Source of the DNA: Polynucleobacter sp. HIN7
GTDB taxonomy: Bacteria; Pseudomonadota; Gammaproteobacteria; Burkholderiales; Burkholderiaceae
Direction: 5' to 3'
DNA: 64,000 bases
NCBI RefSeq assembly: GCF_030297595.1
Contig: NZ_AP028138.1
Coordinates: 496,001-560,000, forward strand
Part shown: positions 46,617 through 57,107 of the stretch, piece by piece
How positions within the stretch are numbered: position 1 is the stretch's first letter
Layout of the letters: every line of letters starts with the position of its first letter
Notes under the pieces: model-generated
What the model saw: the letters and a program-made list of their open reading frames with translations, nothing else
Told to the model about the DNA's origin: nothing
Database searches by the model: none
Position numbers and translations under genes: made by a program

Positions 46617-47876
46617 ATGAACGCTCCCATGAAGGCAGCTTTACAACCCGTTTCCATATATAGCCCCAAGCATTTCCCGGTCTATATGGATTACTCGGCG
46701 ACGACGCCGATTGATCAGCGCGTGGTTGACAAAATGCTGCCTTATTTGCGGGAGCAATTTGGTAATGCAGCCTCCCGTAGCCATGCATTTGGATGGGCGG
46801 CCGAGGAAGCGGTCGAGGAAGCGCGGGTCGAGGTTGCTAAATTAGTTCATGCCGATCCTCGTGAGATCGTATGGACCAGTGGCGCAACCGAGAGTATTAA
46901 TTTAGCGCTGAAGGGCGCAGCCCATTTCTACAAAGAAAAAGGCAAGCACATTATTACGGTGAAGACTGAGCATAAAGCGACCCTTGATACTTGTCGTGAG
47001 CTTGAACGCGAGGGATATGATGTTACCTACCTCGATGTCATGGAAAACGGTCTAATTGATTTTGCTCAGTTTGAGGCTGCTATTCGTCCAGACACCATCT
47101 TGGCATCGGTGATGTATGTCAATAACGAAATTGGAGTGATTCAAGACATTCCACGACTTGGCGAATTGTGCCGCTCGCGCGGAGTCATTTTTCATGTGGA
47201 TGCTGCGCAAGCAACCGGCAAGGTTGAGATTGACTTAGAAAAGCTCAAAGTCGATCTGATGAGTTTCTCAGCACATAAGACCTATGGCCCCAAAGGGATT
47301 GGTGCTCTATATGTGCGACGCAAGCCCAGAGTGCGAATTGAAGCGCAGATTCATGGCGGCGGTCACGAGCGCGGAATGCGTTCGGGAACTTTACCTGTTC
47401 ACCAAATTGTTGGCATGGGTGAGGCGTTCCGGATTGCTCGGATTGAGATGACTGAGGAAGCCGCGCGGATTCGCAAATTACGTGATCGTTTGTTAGCTGG
47501 TTTAAAAGACATTGAAGAAGTTTATGTCAATGGTGATATGGATCACCGTGTTGCCCATAACCTCAATATCAGTTTTAACTATGTTGAAGGTGAATCGATG
47601 TTGATGGCATTAAAGGACATTGCGATCTCTTCTGGATCTGCTTGTACCTCAGCATCTTTAGAGCCTTCTTATGTATTGCGTGCATTGGGGCGTAACGATG
47701 AGCTTGCCCATAGTTCGATTCGTTTTACGATCGGTCGCTTTACCACCGAAGAAGAAGTAGATTTCACGATTGCGTTGGTCAAAGACAAGATTGCAAAATT
47801 GCGGGAACTTTCTCCCTTGTGGGAAATGTACAAAGACGGCATTGATCTCAATACGATTCAATGGGCAGCGCATTAA
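46617..47876 (+). CDS. iscS: Cysteine desulfurase IscS
   Basis: IscS takes sulfur from cysteine and passes it to IscU and other acceptors. The 419-residue PLP enzyme has [39 protein letters not shown], the PLP lysine in [14 protein letters not shown] and the persulfide loop [21 protein letters not shown]. An extra 15 residues precede the usual MDYSATTP start. It starts two bases after iscR. Confidence 0.98.
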   Translation: MNAPMKAALQPVSIYSPKHFPVYMDYSATTPIDQRVVDKMLPYLREQFGNAASRSHAFGWAAEEAVEEARVEVAKLVHADPREIVWTSGATESINLALKGAAHFYKEKGKHIITVKTEHKATLDTCRELEREGYDVTYLDVMENGLIDFAQFEAAIRPDTILASVMYVNNEIGVIQDIPRLGELCRSRGVIFHVDAAQATGKVEIDLEKLKVDLMSFSAHKTYGPKGIGALYVRRKPRVRIEAQIHGGGHERGMRSGTLPVHQIVGMGEAFRIARIEMTEEAARIRKLRDRLLAGLKDIEEVYVNGDMDHRVAHNLNISFNYVEGESMLMALKDIAISSGSACTSASLEPSYVLRALGRNDELAHSSIRFTIGRFTTEEEVDFTIALVKDKIAKLRELSPLWEMYKDGIDLNTIQWAAH

Positions 47877-47909
47877 TGATGTTTGTTGTTCTAAACGAGG
47901 TAATTTGAA

Positions 47910-48296
47910 ATGGCATATAGCGATAAAGTAATTGATCATTATGAAAACCCCCGAAATGTTGGCTCCTTTGCCAAGGGTGATGAGCAGGTTGGCACCGGAA
48001 TGGTTGGTGCGCCCGCATGTGGTGATGTGATGAAATTGCAAATTCGCGTGAATGATCATGGTGTCATTGAAGATGCGAAATTCAAGACCTATGGTTGCGG
48101 TTCTGCGATTGCATCCTCCTCATTGGTGACCGAATGGGTAAAAGGTAAAACTCTTGATCAAGCTTTGGAGATTAAGAACTCCCAAATTGCTCAAGAGTTG
48201 TCATTGCCACCCGTGAAAATTCATTGTTCGATCTTGGCTGAGGATGCCATTAAGGCAGCAGTAAAAGATTACAAAGACAAGCATCCTGTTAAATAA
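47910..48296 (+). CDS. iscU: Fe-S cluster scaffold IscU
   Basis: The 128-residue scaffold has the three cluster cysteines in [25 protein letters not shown] and [10 protein letters not shown], and the HscA-binding LPPVK motif ([10 protein letters not shown]). It follows iscS by 33 bases. Confidence 0.98.
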   Translation: MAYSDKVIDHYENPRNVGSFAKGDEQVGTGMVGAPACGDVMKLQIRVNDHGVIEDAKFKTYGCGSAIASSSLVTEWVKGKTLDQALEIKNSQIAQELSLPPVKIHCSILAEDAIKAAVKDYKDKHPVK

Positions 48297-48304
48297 AAAC
48301 TACT

Positions 48305-48628
48305 ATGCCCATCACCCTCACTGAAAAGGCCGCTAACCACGTCAACCGTAGTTTGCAAAAACGCGGTAAAGGCTGTGGTTTGCGTTTGGGCGTGCGCACC
48401 ACTGGCTGCTCAGGCCTTGCCTACCAATTGGAATATGTTGATGAGGCCGCTCCAGAAGATCAAGTATTTGAATCCCATGGCATCAAGATTTTTGTTGATC
48501 CAAAGAGCCTGACCTATATCGACGGCACCGAGCTTGATTTTGTCCGCGAGGGCTTAAATGAAGGATTTAAGTTTCAGAATCCCAATGTGAAAGATGAGTG
48601 TGGTTGTGGCGAATCTTTCCGCGTCTGA
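48305..48628 (+). CDS. iscA: Fe-S assembly A-type carrier IscA
   Basis: The 107-residue carrier has the three conserved cysteines in [15 protein letters not shown] and the terminal [12 protein letters not shown]-type carriers deliver clusters to target proteins. Its end overlaps the hscB start region by up to 35 bases. Confidence 0.97.
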   Translation: MPITLTEKAANHVNRSLQKRGKGCGLRLGVRTTGCSGLAYQLEYVDEAAPEDQVFESHGIKIFVDPKSLTYIDGTELDFVREGLNEGFKFQNPNVKDECGCGESFRV

Positions 48629-49130
48629 CAACTACTTCACTTTTTTTGGCCTCACTCCCCGGTTCGTATTTGATACGTCGGCATTGGATCAGGCCTATTT
48701 AGCGATTCAAAAGGAAGTTCACCCCGATCGTCACGCCTCGGGGTCTGATGCTGAGCAACGCTTAGCGATGCAAATGGCGACTTATGCCAATAGCGCTTAC
48801 CGAACCCTGAAAGACCCCGTCGCGCGTGGCCTCTACCTCTGCCAGCTCCAGGGCGTTGAAGCTGATCTCGAGACTAATACTGCGATGCCAGCCCAGTTTC
48901 TCATGAAGCAAATGGAGTGGCGCGAAGCTTTAGATGACCATGCCGATGATTTGGAGGCTCTGGAGCAACTTGCAACTGAGGTTAAAGCCTCTCGTAGCGA
49001 TTCATTACAGCAGCTTACCAATGCATTTGAGCGGTCCTCTTATTCCAAAGCGGTCGATATCTTGCGTGGCTTACTCTTTATCAACAAATTTGCTACCGAG
49101 CTCGATGATGCAATCGCGCAACTGGTCTAA
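48594..49130 (+). CDS. hscB: Co-chaperone HscB
   Basis: HscB is a J-domain protein that brings IscU to HscA. The 178-residue product has [15 protein letters not shown], the HPD motif in [16 protein letters not shown] and a helical C-terminal IscU-binding part ([20 protein letters not shown]). The start is uncertain: ATG 48594, GTG 48600 and GTG 48606 are in frame, all within iscA, and none has a strong ribosome site. Confidence 0.94.
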   Translation: MSVVVANLSASDNYFTFFGLTPRFVFDTSALDQAYLAIQKEVHPDRHASGSDAEQRLAMQMATYANSAYRTLKDPVARGLYLCQLQGVEADLETNTAMPAQFLMKQMEWREALDDHADDLEALEQLATEVKASRSDSLQQLTNAFERSSYSKAVDILRGLLFINKFATELDDAIAQLV

Positions 49131-49141
49131 GACAAACAAAT

Positions 49142-51004
49142 ATGGCTCTACTACAAATTGCTGAACCTGGAATGGCATTGGCGCCCCATGAGCGCAAGGT
49201 GGCCATTGGAATCGATTTAGGAACGACGAACTCCTTGGTTGCGGTCGTTCGCGATGCCTTACCAAAAGTCTTAACAGATGCTGCTGGTCAGGCTCTATTT
49301 CCCTCGGTGATTCGGTATTTGCCAAATGGCAGAACGCAGGGTGGATTTGAGGCTTTAGAACATGTGATCGAGGATCCAAAAAATACGATTGTCTCAGTTA
49401 AGCGTTTCATGGGACGCGGTTTAAATGATTTCACGGGTCACGATTTCCCTTACACGTTCATCGATGAGCCAGGCATGGTTAAGTTACGAACTGTTGCAGG
49501 GGATAAAAGCCCGGTGGAGGTGAGCGCAGAGATCTTGGCACGATTACGACAGTTAGCCGAAGATTCCGTACAGGATGAAATCGTCGGGGCGGTCATCACA
49601 GTTCCCGCTTATTTTGATGATGCCCAACGTCAAGCTACGAAAGACGCTGCTAAGCTTGCCGGGCTCCACGTCCTGCGGCTATTAAACGAGCCCACAGCGG
49701 CTGCGATTGCGTATGGCCTAGATAATGCCTCGGAAGGTATTTATGCCGTCTATGATCTTGGCGGCGGAACCTTTGATATTTCGATTCTGCGAATGAGTAA
49801 GGGCGTGTTTGAGGTTTTATCCACCGGTGGAGATTCTGCCTTGGGTGGTGATGACTTCGATCGATCGGTATATGACTGGGTGATTGATGAGGCTAAGCTG
49901 ATAAGCCTTGAGCCTAAGGATCAGCGGGCGCTACTGAGCGCAGCCAAGCGCGCCAAAGAAGAGTTAAGCAATGTGACCGAGACCCCTATTGAGCTCACGC
50001 TCACGAACGGACAGTCCATCTCCCTAATTCTGACTCGCGACAAGTTCGGAGCGCTTACAAAGCCATTGGTGGATAAGACTATGGTTTCGGTTCGTAAAGC
50101 ACTGCGTGATGCTCAACTCCAAGTGGATAAAGTAAAGGGTGTCGTGATGGTTGGTGGCGCCACCCGTATGCCGCAAGTACAAGCAGCGGTTGGGACATTT
50201 TTTAAGACTCAGCCCTTAAACAACCTTGATCCCGATCAGGTGGTTGCTCTTGGCGCAGCAATGCAGGCCGATCTTCTAGCGGGCAATCAAAGCAAGAACA
50301 ATGAGTGGTTATTACTTGATGTTATCCCGCTATCCCTTGGTTTGGAAACCATGGGTGGACTCGTAGAAAAAATAATTCCGCGCAATACGCCAATTCCTGT
50401 TGCCAGGGCACAAGACTTCACGACCTTTAAAGATGGTCAGACCGGCCTATCGCTCCACATTGTGCAGGGGGAGCGCGAGGTCGTTGATGCTTGCCGGTCC
50501 CTAGGGCGATTTGAGCTCAAGGGTATTCCTCCGATGGTTGCTGGTGCTGCGCGTATTCGAGTGACATTCCAGGTCGACGCAGATGGACTTTTATCGGTGC
50601 ATGCGATCGAGCAAAGCTCTGGGGTCCAGGCATCCATTGAAATCAAGCCATCCTATGGGCTAAGTGATTCTGAGATTGCCCGCATGCTGCAAGATGGATT
50701 CCAGGCCGCCGGGGATGATATGCGCGCTCGTGCATTACGTGAGGAGCAGGTGGAAGCAAGGCGCTTATTAGAGGCAGTGACTGTAGCACTGCAGGAGGAT
50801 GGTGATCTGCTAACCGATGTCGAGCGTGCCCTGATTCGTAAGGAGATGACTCAGTTACAGACACTTTTAGAAGTGGAAACAAACAGTGATGTGTTGCGTA
50901 AAGCGATTGAAAAAGCCGCCAAGACTACCGATCCGTTTGCTGAAAAGCGCATGAATGCCAGTATTCAGCGTGCACTGACTGGAAAAAATGTTGCTGAAAT
51001 TTAA
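49142..51004 (+). CDS. hscA: Hsp70-type chaperone HscA
   Basis: HscA releases the cluster from IscU in an ATP-dependent cycle. The 620-residue product has the nucleotide-binding motifs [32 protein letters not shown] and [14 protein letters not shown], the linker [13 protein letters not shown] and a substrate domain. The N-terminal extension of about 20 residues and the absence of a long DnaK-like acidic tail fit HscA. Confidence 0.97.
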   Translation: MALLQIAEPGMALAPHERKVAIGIDLGTTNSLVAVVRDALPKVLTDAAGQALFPSVIRYLPNGRTQGGFEALEHVIEDPKNTIVSVKRFMGRGLNDFTGHDFPYTFIDEPGMVKLRTVAGDKSPVEVSAEILARLRQLAEDSVQDEIVGAVITVPAYFDDAQRQATKDAAKLAGLHVLRLLNEPTAAAIAYGLDNASEGIYAVYDLGGGTFDISILRMSKGVFEVLSTGGDSALGGDDFDRSVYDWVIDEAKLISLEPKDQRALLSAAKRAKEELSNVTETPIELTLTNGQSISLILTRDKFGALTKPLVDKTMVSVRKALRDAQLQVDKVKGVVMVGGATRMPQVQAAVGTFFKTQPLNNLDPDQVVALGAAMQADLLAGNQSKNNEWLLLDVIPLSLGLETMGGLVEKIIPRNTPIPVARAQDFTTFKDGQTGLSLHIVQGEREVVDACRSLGRFELKGIPPMVAGAARIRVTFQVDADGLLSVHAIEQSSGVQASIEIKPSYGLSDSEIARMLQDGFQAAGDDMRARALREEQVEARRLLEAVTVALQEDGDLLTDVERALIRKEMTQLQTLLEVETNSDVLRKAIEKAAKTTDPFAEKRMNASIQRALTGKNVAEI

Positions 51005-51021
51005 CTCTTGAGATAAACGTA

Positions 51022-51360
51022 ATGACCCAAATTGTTGTCTTGCCCCACTCTGAGTATTGCCCTGATGGCGCAGTGATTGAAGCTGAACCAGGGGCCAGTA
51101 TTTGTGAGACCTTGCTTGCTAATGATATTGAAATTGAACATGCGTGCGATATGGTGTGCGCTTGCACCACCTGTCATGTCATTGTGCGCGAAGGATTTGC
51201 AAGTCTTAATGAGCCTGATGAAAATGAAGAGGATATGCTTGATCGCGCCTGGGGTCTCTCCCCGCAATCTCGCCTATCGTGCCAGGCCATTGTGGCCAAA
51301 ACAGATTTAGTGATTGAAATCCCAAAATATTCGATCAATCACGCCAAAGAAAATCATTAG
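51022..51360 (+). CDS. fdx: Isc-type 2Fe-2S ferredoxin
   Basis: The 112-residue adrenodoxin-like ferredoxin has cluster cysteines spaced C-x5-C-x2-C (HACDMVCACTTCHV) and a distal cysteine in SRLSCQAI. One extra cysteine lies inside the first loop. It supplies electrons to Fe-S assembly. No iscX follows; the next gene is an HNH protein 11 bases away. Confidence 0.96.
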   Translation: MTQIVVLPHSEYCPDGAVIEAEPGASICETLLANDIEIEHACDMVCACTTCHVIVREGFASLNEPDENEEDMLDRAWGLSPQSRLSCQAIVAKTDLVIEIPKYSINHAKENH

Positions 51361-51371
51361 TCGTAAAGTCT

Positions 51372-51719
51372 ATGTTGGGTCGGATTCGCCAAAAGCAAAT
51401 TGATTCAATCGATGCGGTATCAGTAACCCCCAACCCTATGATTTGCCCTATTTGCGAGCGCGAGATTCCTCCCGCCCAAATGGATGCACATCATCTGATT
51501 CCACGCTCTAAGGGTGGCAGGGAAACACAGTATTTACATCGAATCTGTCATCGTCAGATCCACGCTTTATTTACCGAGACCGAATTAGCAAGACGTTTGA
51601 ACTCGGCAGAAGCGATTCGCCAACATCCGCAGATGCAACGCTTCATTGAGTGGGTGAAAAATAAGCCAGATGGCTTTTATGAGCGAGTTGCTAAAAGCTC
51701 TCGCTTAAAAGAGTATTAG
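51372..51719 (+). CDS. Small HNH-type nuclease-like protein
   Basis: The 115-residue protein has a zinc knuckle CPICEREIPP, the core HH pair in MDAHHLIPRSKGG and LHRICHRQIHALF. This is a treble-clef HNH layout in which the second knuckle is His-x2-Cys and the central Asn appears replaced. An N-terminal stretch of about 22 residues precedes it; ATG 51438 (MICPIC) is an alternative start. Function is unknown. It lies directly after fdx and is probably co-transcribed. Its stop is two bases from the convergent lysS stop. Confidence 0.82.
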   Translation: MLGRIRQKQIDSIDAVSVTPNPMICPICEREIPPAQMDAHHLIPRSKGGRETQYLHRICHRQIHALFTETELARRLNSAEAIRQHPQMQRFIEWVKNKPDGFYERVAKSSRLKEY

Positions 51720-51721
51720 GT

Positions 51722-53266
51722 TTATTCGTCTTCCCGACGTAAATGAGGAAACAGGATCACATCACGAATATTGGGTACGTCGGTCAGTAACATCACTAAT
51801 CGATCAATGCCAATCCCGCAGCCTCCGGTAGGGGGCATACCGTACTCAAGCGCCCGAATGAAGTCGTGGTCAAAATACATGGCCTCCTCGTCGCCGGCAT
51901 CCTTTTGCGCCACTTGTTTTCGAAAACGCTCGGCTTGATCCTCGGCATCATTGAGTTCCGAGAAACCATTTGCAATTTCACGGCCTGTAATAAAAAGCTC
52001 AAAACGCTCGGTTACTCCTTTGCGAGTGTCAGACTCGCGCGCCAACGGACTCACTTCGATGGGGTAGTCAATAATGTACGTCGGATCCCAAAGGTGCTCT
52101 TCAGCTACCAGTTCAAATAAGGCAAGCTGTAATGCTCCCAAACCAGCGTTTTTTAGTGGCGGAGCGTTCAGGTCTTCGCCACCTTTTTTAAGTTCACTGC
52201 GAATAAATTCAGGATCCTCTAGTTGAGTCGCGGTATAGGATTTTTTCGAAAGAGGACTGTACTTTAAGATCGCCTCGGTAATGGTCAGACGGTCAAAGGG
52301 TTTGGCAAGATCCAGTGGACGACCTTGGTGGGTCAGGGTTGCAGTCCCCTGGGCATCGATGGCAGCGCTACGAATGAGATTTTCAGTGAAATCCATGAGC
52401 CACCGATAGTCGGTATAGGCTGCATAAAACTCCATCATGGTGAACTCGGGGTTATGCCTAGGACTTACACCTTCATTACGGAAATTACGATTGATCTCAA
52501 AAACCCGTTCAAAACCACCTACGATTAGGCGCTTTAGATATAACTCTGGAGCGATACGCAAAAACATTTGCATATCAAGTGCATTATGGTGGGTAATAAA
52601 TGGTTTAGCTGCAGCTCCACCTGGAATCGGATGAAGCATGGGCGTCTCGACTTCCATGAACTGTGCGTCAGTCATATGACGACGCAACGAAGTAATCACT
52701 TTGCTGCGCGCCAAGAACGTATTTCGGCTATCTGAATTCACAATCAAATCCACATAGCGTTGCCGATACTTCAATTCTTGATCGGCAAGACCATGGAATT
52801 TATCGGGCAGGGGGCGTAAAGACTTGCTTAAAAGTCTCAGTGTTGAACACTCAATCGATAACTCACCCTTGTTCGTTTTAAATAAATAGCCTTCGGCAGC
52901 AATGATGTCGCCTAAATCCCAATGCTTAAAGGCCGCATGAACATCACTGCCAGTGACATCATCACTGATGTAAAACTGAATTTGACCAGTACGATCTTGA
53001 ATGGTTGCGAAGCTGGCCTTACCCATCACTCGCTTTAGAACCATCCGACCAGCAACTTTCACATGAACACGTTTGCTGGCCAATTCTTCTTTATTAAATG
53101 AGTCGTAATGCTGATGAAGGTCGGCCGCCAAGTGAGTTGGTACAAAATCATTGGGGTATGCAATGCCTGCTTGGCGAAGCTTTGCTAACTTCTCACGTCG
53201 CTCAGCAATGATGTGATTTTCATCTTGCGCAGGAATTGGCGGATCTTGTTGGTCTAAGTTACTCAT
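51722..53266 (-). CDS. lysS: Lysyl-tRNA synthetase, class II
   Basis: LysRS charges tRNA-Lys. The 514-residue product has the N-terminal OB anticodon domain ([32 protein letters not shown]), class II motif 1 region [16 protein letters not shown], motif 2 [20 protein letters not shown] and motif 3 [15 protein letters not shown]. It lies nine bases after prfB, the common prfB-lysS pair. Confidence 0.98.
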   Translation of the reverse strand: MSNLDQQDPPIPAQDENHIIAERREKLAKLRQAGIAYPNDFVPTHLAADLHQHYDSFNKEELASKRVHVKVAGRMVLKRVMGKASFATIQDRTGQIQFYISDDVTGSDVHAAFKHWDLGDIIAAEGYLFKTNKGELSIECSTLRLLSKSLRPLPDKFHGLADQELKYRQRYVDLIVNSDSRNTFLARSKVITSLRRHMTDAQFMEVETPMLHPIPGGAAAKPFITHHNALDMQMFLRIAPELYLKRLIVGGFERVFEINRNFRNEGVSPRHNPEFTMMEFYAAYTDYRWLMDFTENLIRSAAIDAQGTATLTHQGRPLDLAKPFDRLTITEAILKYSPLSKKSYTATQLEDPEFIRSELKKGGEDLNAPPLKNAGLGALQLALFELVAEEHLWDPTYIIDYPIEVSPLARESDTRKGVTERFELFITGREIANGFSELNDAEDQAERFRKQVAQKDAGDEEAMYFDHDFIRALEYGMPPTGGCGIGIDRLVMLLTDVPNIRDVILFPHLRREDE

Positions 53267-53275
53267 AATGGAATC

Positions 53276-54380
53276 TCACACGCCCTGTTTAAGGCTGGCC
53301 TCAATAAATGCGTCGAGATCACCATCCAAGACTTTCTGGGTGTTCGAGATCTCAACATTGGTTCGTAAATCTTTAATGCGACTTTGATCAAGCACGTAAG
53401 AGCGGATTTGATGCCCCCAGCCGACATCGGTTTTGCTAGCCTCTAACTTATCTTGTTCGGCACGTCGTTTACGCATCTCATGTTCATATAGGCGTGATTT
53501 GAGCATACTCATTGCCTCAGCTCGGTTGCGATGCTGGCTACGATCGTTTTGACACTGCACCACAATGCCCGTTGGAATATGAGTAAGACGAACCGCAGAG
53601 TCAGTCTTGTTAATGTGTTGACCGCCAGCGCCAGAGGCGCGATAGGTATCAGTACGAATATCGGCAGGATTGATCTCGATTTCGATCGAGTCATCAATCT
53701 CAGGGTAGACATAAATGCTGGCAAATGAGGTATGGCGACCGCCCGAGGAGTCAAATGGTGATTTACGGACTAAGCGATGTACACCCGTTTCGGAACGGAG
53801 GTGACCATATGCATATTCACCATCCACCTTGATTGTGGCACTTTTGATGCCAGCGACGTCACCGTCAGATTCTTCCAAAATCTCGGTTTTATAGCCTTTG
53901 CGCTCGCAGTATTTGAGGTATTGGCGATACAGCATGCTGGCCCAATCACAAGCTTCGGTACCCCCGGCCCCTGCCTGAATATCGATAAAGCAGTTGCAGG
54001 GATCCATTTCATTATGAAACATCCGCCTAAATTCGAGATCCGCAATAATTTTTTCATAAGTACCTGCATCCGCTTCAAGAGATAGCAGGGTATCTAAATC
54101 ATTCTCGGCGCGAGCAAGATCCATTAGCTCCATGCTGCTAATAATGTTTTGCTGCAAATCAGTTAGGGTGCTCACTACGCCTTCAAGTAACTTTTTTTCT
54201 TTCCCAAAGGCCTGTGCTTGTTTTGGATCATCCCAAATTTTGGGATCCTCCAAAATACGATTGACTTCAATTAGGCGATTTGATTTAGCATCAAAGTCAA
54301 AGATACCCCCGAAGGGCTTGCTCGCGAGCGAGGAGATCTTTGAAGGCGTTGGTAATTTGATTGAGTTGTTCGGCTTCCAT
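53276..54380 (-). CDS. prfB: Peptide chain release factor 2, made by programmed +1 frameshift
   Basis: RF2 ends translation at UGA and UAA. The zero frame starts at ATG 54380 and encodes 27 residues ([20 protein letters not shown] to GYL), then meets TGA at 54299-54297. Reading resumes in the +1 frame at GAC (54298-54296) as [12 protein letters not shown] and runs to 53276, giving about 367 residues. The slip site is CTT-TGA-C, preceded by GGGGG. The stop-recognition motif SPF is in [15 protein letters not shown] and the catalytic GGQ in [13 protein letters not shown]. Confidence 0.97.
54293..54312 (-). promoter_or_regulatory. RF2 programmed frameshift site
   Basis: Minus-strand sequence CGGGGGTATCTTTGAC holds the slippery CUU codon followed by the UGA stop (54299-54297). 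A Shine-Dalgarno-like G-run stands three bases before the CUU. The usual element is AGGGGG; here the first base is C. When RF2 is scarce the ribosome slips forward one base, so RF2 regulates its own synthesis. Confidence 0.95.
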
Positions 54381-54403
54381 TAGCGAATTATACGGGTAAG
54401 CGC

Positions 54404-56146
54404 CTAATGGAGTGGGTCGTCGATGGCCTCAATGATCAGTTGGATACGGGCCTCTTCGCGAAAACGATCACTCACTAGACGAAATGCCAAAAATGCGAGC
54501 TGCGGTAGTGTTTGGGTGCGATTAAACCAAACTGCTGATACGACGGGGGTATCACTTTCGTCCTGCATAATTGGGCGTAGTGAAAGACGTAAATGTTTAT
54601 CTTTCATTAACGACTGTTGTAGTACCTGAAATTCGCCATAAAAGAGTGGTTGCGGAAAACCTTGTCCCCAGATCTCTTGCACCAAGCGGTCAGCAATTTC
54701 AACAGTAAATTGATCTGGGCTCAAGGAACCATCATGGATACAGCGCCTTTGTAAAATTTCATCATCGAGCAGGCTTGCGCTGATCTCTCGAAAGCAATTC
54801 TCAAAGTCATCAAAGTCGGATTGGCGAATCGTTAGGCCCGCAGCCATGGCATGGCCGCCAAACTTCAAAATAAGCCCAGGATATTTTTTTGATACTAAGT
54901 CAAGCGCATCACGCAGATGAAAGCCCTGAATCGACCGACCAGAGCCACGCAGCAATCGAGCGCCAGAGTCATCATCGGCAGGTGCAAAAACAATCGTTGG
55001 GCGATTAAAGCGTTCCTTTAGTCGCGAGGCGACAATGCCCACCACGCCTTGATGCCAATCAGGGTGCCATAAGCAAAGTGCGGGTTGTTCATTCACGGAT
55101 AAATTAGCAAGGCTCGCAAGCGCGGATTCTTGCATACCGGATTCGATCACGCGCCGCTCTCGATTAATGCGATCAAGCTCTTGTGCCAGAGATCTTGCGC
55201 GAACCTCATCGTCACATAGGAGCAATTGAATTCCTAAGCTCATATCGGCTAAGCGACCAGCAGCATTTAGGCGAGGCCCAATGGCAAATCCCAGATCAAA
55301 GGGGCTGGCAGCTCTGGGATCTCGTCCAGCCACCTCAAATAAGGCTAGCAATCCTGCTGGCGCAAGACCCTGACGTATTTTTCTGAGACCTTGTGAGACC
55401 AAAATGCGGTTATTGCGATCGAGTTGGGCAACGTCTGCCACCGTGCCAAGCGCCACTAAGCTAAAGAGCTGCTCGAGTTTTGGCTGGGTCTCGACAGTAA
55501 ATACGCCTCGCTCTCGTAACAGGGCTCGTAAGGCAATCAAAATGTAGAACATCACACCAACGCCCGCTAGTGCTTTGCTAGAAAATGGACATCCTGGCTG
55601 ATTGGGGTTGACTATTGTTAGAGCGTTTGGAAGTTCCTCGCCGGGTAGATGATGATCAGTGACCAGAACATCGATGCCGTGTGTCTTGGCATAGTCAATT
55701 CCTTGATGGCTAGCAATTCCGTTATCAACCGTAATTAGGAGCGATGGTCTTGGATTGAGTTCAAGCGCCATATCAACCACCTCGGGGGTTAGCCCATATC
55801 CCATGGTAAAGCGATTGGGAACCAAGTAACCCAATTGCTGGTCAGATGCCCCTAGCATGCGTAATCCTCGCAGGCCAACAGCGCAGGCGGTTGCGCCATC
55901 ACAGTCGTAATCAGCGACGATCACCATCGATCGTTTTGAGGTTATTGCATCTGCTAATAATCTCGCGGCTGTCTCGCATTCCTTCAGTGACGAGGGTGGT
56001 AGTAAATGCTTTGCCTCAAGACTTAAGTCGGAGTACTCCTGAATGCCTCGAGCAGCGTATAAGCGGGCAAAGAGCGGATCAATGCCATGCCCCTCTAAGC
56101 TTGTAGTAACTTCATTTGGGTAGGCGCGTTGGCTGAAAACACTCAT
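54404..56146 (-). CDS. recJ: Single-stranded-DNA exonuclease RecJ
   Basis: RecJ degrades single-stranded DNA 5' to 3' in recombination and mismatch repair. The 580-residue DHH-family product has IVADYDCDGATACAV, VDNGIASHQG, VTDHHLPGEELP, GVGVMFYIL and the DHHA1 motif LILKFGGHAMAAGL, then an OB domain. Its start overlaps the RpfE-like stop by four bases (ATGA). Confidence 0.96.
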   Translation of the reverse strand: MSVFSQRAYPNEVTTSLEGHGIDPLFARLYAARGIQEYSDLSLEAKHLLPPSSLKECETAARLLADAITSKRSMVIVADYDCDGATACAVGLRGLRMLGASDQQLGYLVPNRFTMGYGLTPEVVDMALELNPRPSLLITVDNGIASHQGIDYAKTHGIDVLVTDHHLPGEELPNALTIVNPNQPGCPFSSKALAGVGVMFYILIALRALLRERGVFTVETQPKLEQLFSLVALGTVADVAQLDRNNRILVSQGLRKIRQGLAPAGLLALFEVAGRDPRAASPFDLGFAIGPRLNAAGRLADMSLGIQLLLCDDEVRARSLAQELDRINRERRVIESGMQESALASLANLSVNEQPALCLWHPDWHQGVVGIVASRLKERFNRPTIVFAPADDDSGARLLRGSGRSIQGFHLRDALDLVSKKYPGLILKFGGHAMAAGLTIRQSDFDDFENCFREISASLLDDEILQRRCIHDGSLSPDQFTVEIADRLVQEIWGQGFPQPLFYGEFQVLQQSLMKDKHLRLSLRPIMQDESDTPVVSAVWFNRTQTLPQLAFLAFRLVSDRFREEARIQLIIEAIDDPLH

Positions 56147-57045
56147 GCCTGTAATTCCTCCCAGGTCGGTGGCTGATTTTTATGCCAAAACTTCCATGCA
56201 GGTCCTCGATAGTCTTTGGCTCGAAGCGTGCGCTTGCGAATGCCTTGCGGAAAATCAATTAGCGTGATTTCTAGGTCAAGTTCGAACATCGCTTGCACCA
56301 GTCTTGGCCATTGTTTGTCAATATCCTTTAACCACACAAAGATATCGCTTGCTTGTTGTTCCCACTCAACAGTTTGGGATTTCAGAAGAGGGATGCCACA
56401 CTGTGCAGCAATCGATGTCATCCAGGGATGATCACTAATAATTTGCGTAGCATTAGTTAATTCAGGCGAATAAGTAATATCGGTTGCTTTACCAATCCCA
56501 TATACCCAAACTGAATTAATTCGGGGCAATCCTTGCGCCTCCCGTGCCTCATTAATGGGGTGAATATGCCAGCGCATTTGGATTTCGTTCTGAACCCTGC
56601 GCCAACGTTTGGCTAAACCTGACACGACGGTATCTTTTGGAAGCCACCAATCGATATTACGGCCTGTGGCTTGTGCCAGGCTGTGGGTGTAGAGTGATTG
56701 ATAATCACTTGCTGCATAAACCCAGGCATAGCCATTATTTGAAATCGGGATCATTCCCTCTTCGCCGAAGATGGTGTTTGCCTCCTCCATCAAGATCATG
56801 ACTTCATCGCTAGATACAGTCAATTCCGATAACGGAAGTAGGACGAGATGATCGCGAGTCGCGTGTAAATGAACCGGTTCAATACATAGCTGAACTTGAT
56901 TATTCGGATTTGTATGCAGGGCACTACCAAGTGCAAAGGAGTCGCCAATCAGATAGCGCTCATGCGGCAAAGCTTTGGGCGCACGCTCAACATCGTGATT
57001 AATCTGATCTTCGCCAGGCAGGAGAATGCTAATGTGATGACTCAT
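56143..57045 (-). CDS. RpfE-like protein, phosphoglycerate-mutase-related annotation family
   Basis: The 300-residue product is the gene commonly found before recJ in Betaproteobacteria and in the rpf region of Xanthomonas, where it is called rpfE. It is not the mycobacterial resuscitation factor. Recognisable parts are HISILLPGEDQI, GRNIDWWLPKDT, RWHIHPINEAREAQGLPRINSVWVYG and DYRGPAWKFWHKNQPPTWEE. Biochemical function is unproven to my knowledge. I chose ATG 57045 (MSHHIS); the longer frame to 57066 adds seven residues. Confidence 0.8.
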   Translation of the reverse strand: MSHHISILLPGEDQINHDVERAPKALPHERYLIGDSFALGSALHTNPNNQVQLCIEPVHLHATRDHLVLLPLSELTVSSDEVMILMEEANTIFGEEGMIPISNNGYAWVYAASDYQSLYTHSLAQATGRNIDWWLPKDTVVSGLAKRWRRVQNEIQMRWHIHPINEAREAQGLPRINSVWVYGIGKATDITYSPELTNATQIISDHPWMTSIAAQCGIPLLKSQTVEWEQQASDIFVWLKDIDKQWPRLVQAMFELDLEITLIDFPQGIRKRTLRAKDYRGPAWKFWHKNQPPTWEELQA

Positions 57046-57107
57046 GACCCTAATTTTAGGTGGCAATTACTCAATTTGCTTAGTAGGCGGTGCCAATTGC
57101 TTAAACT

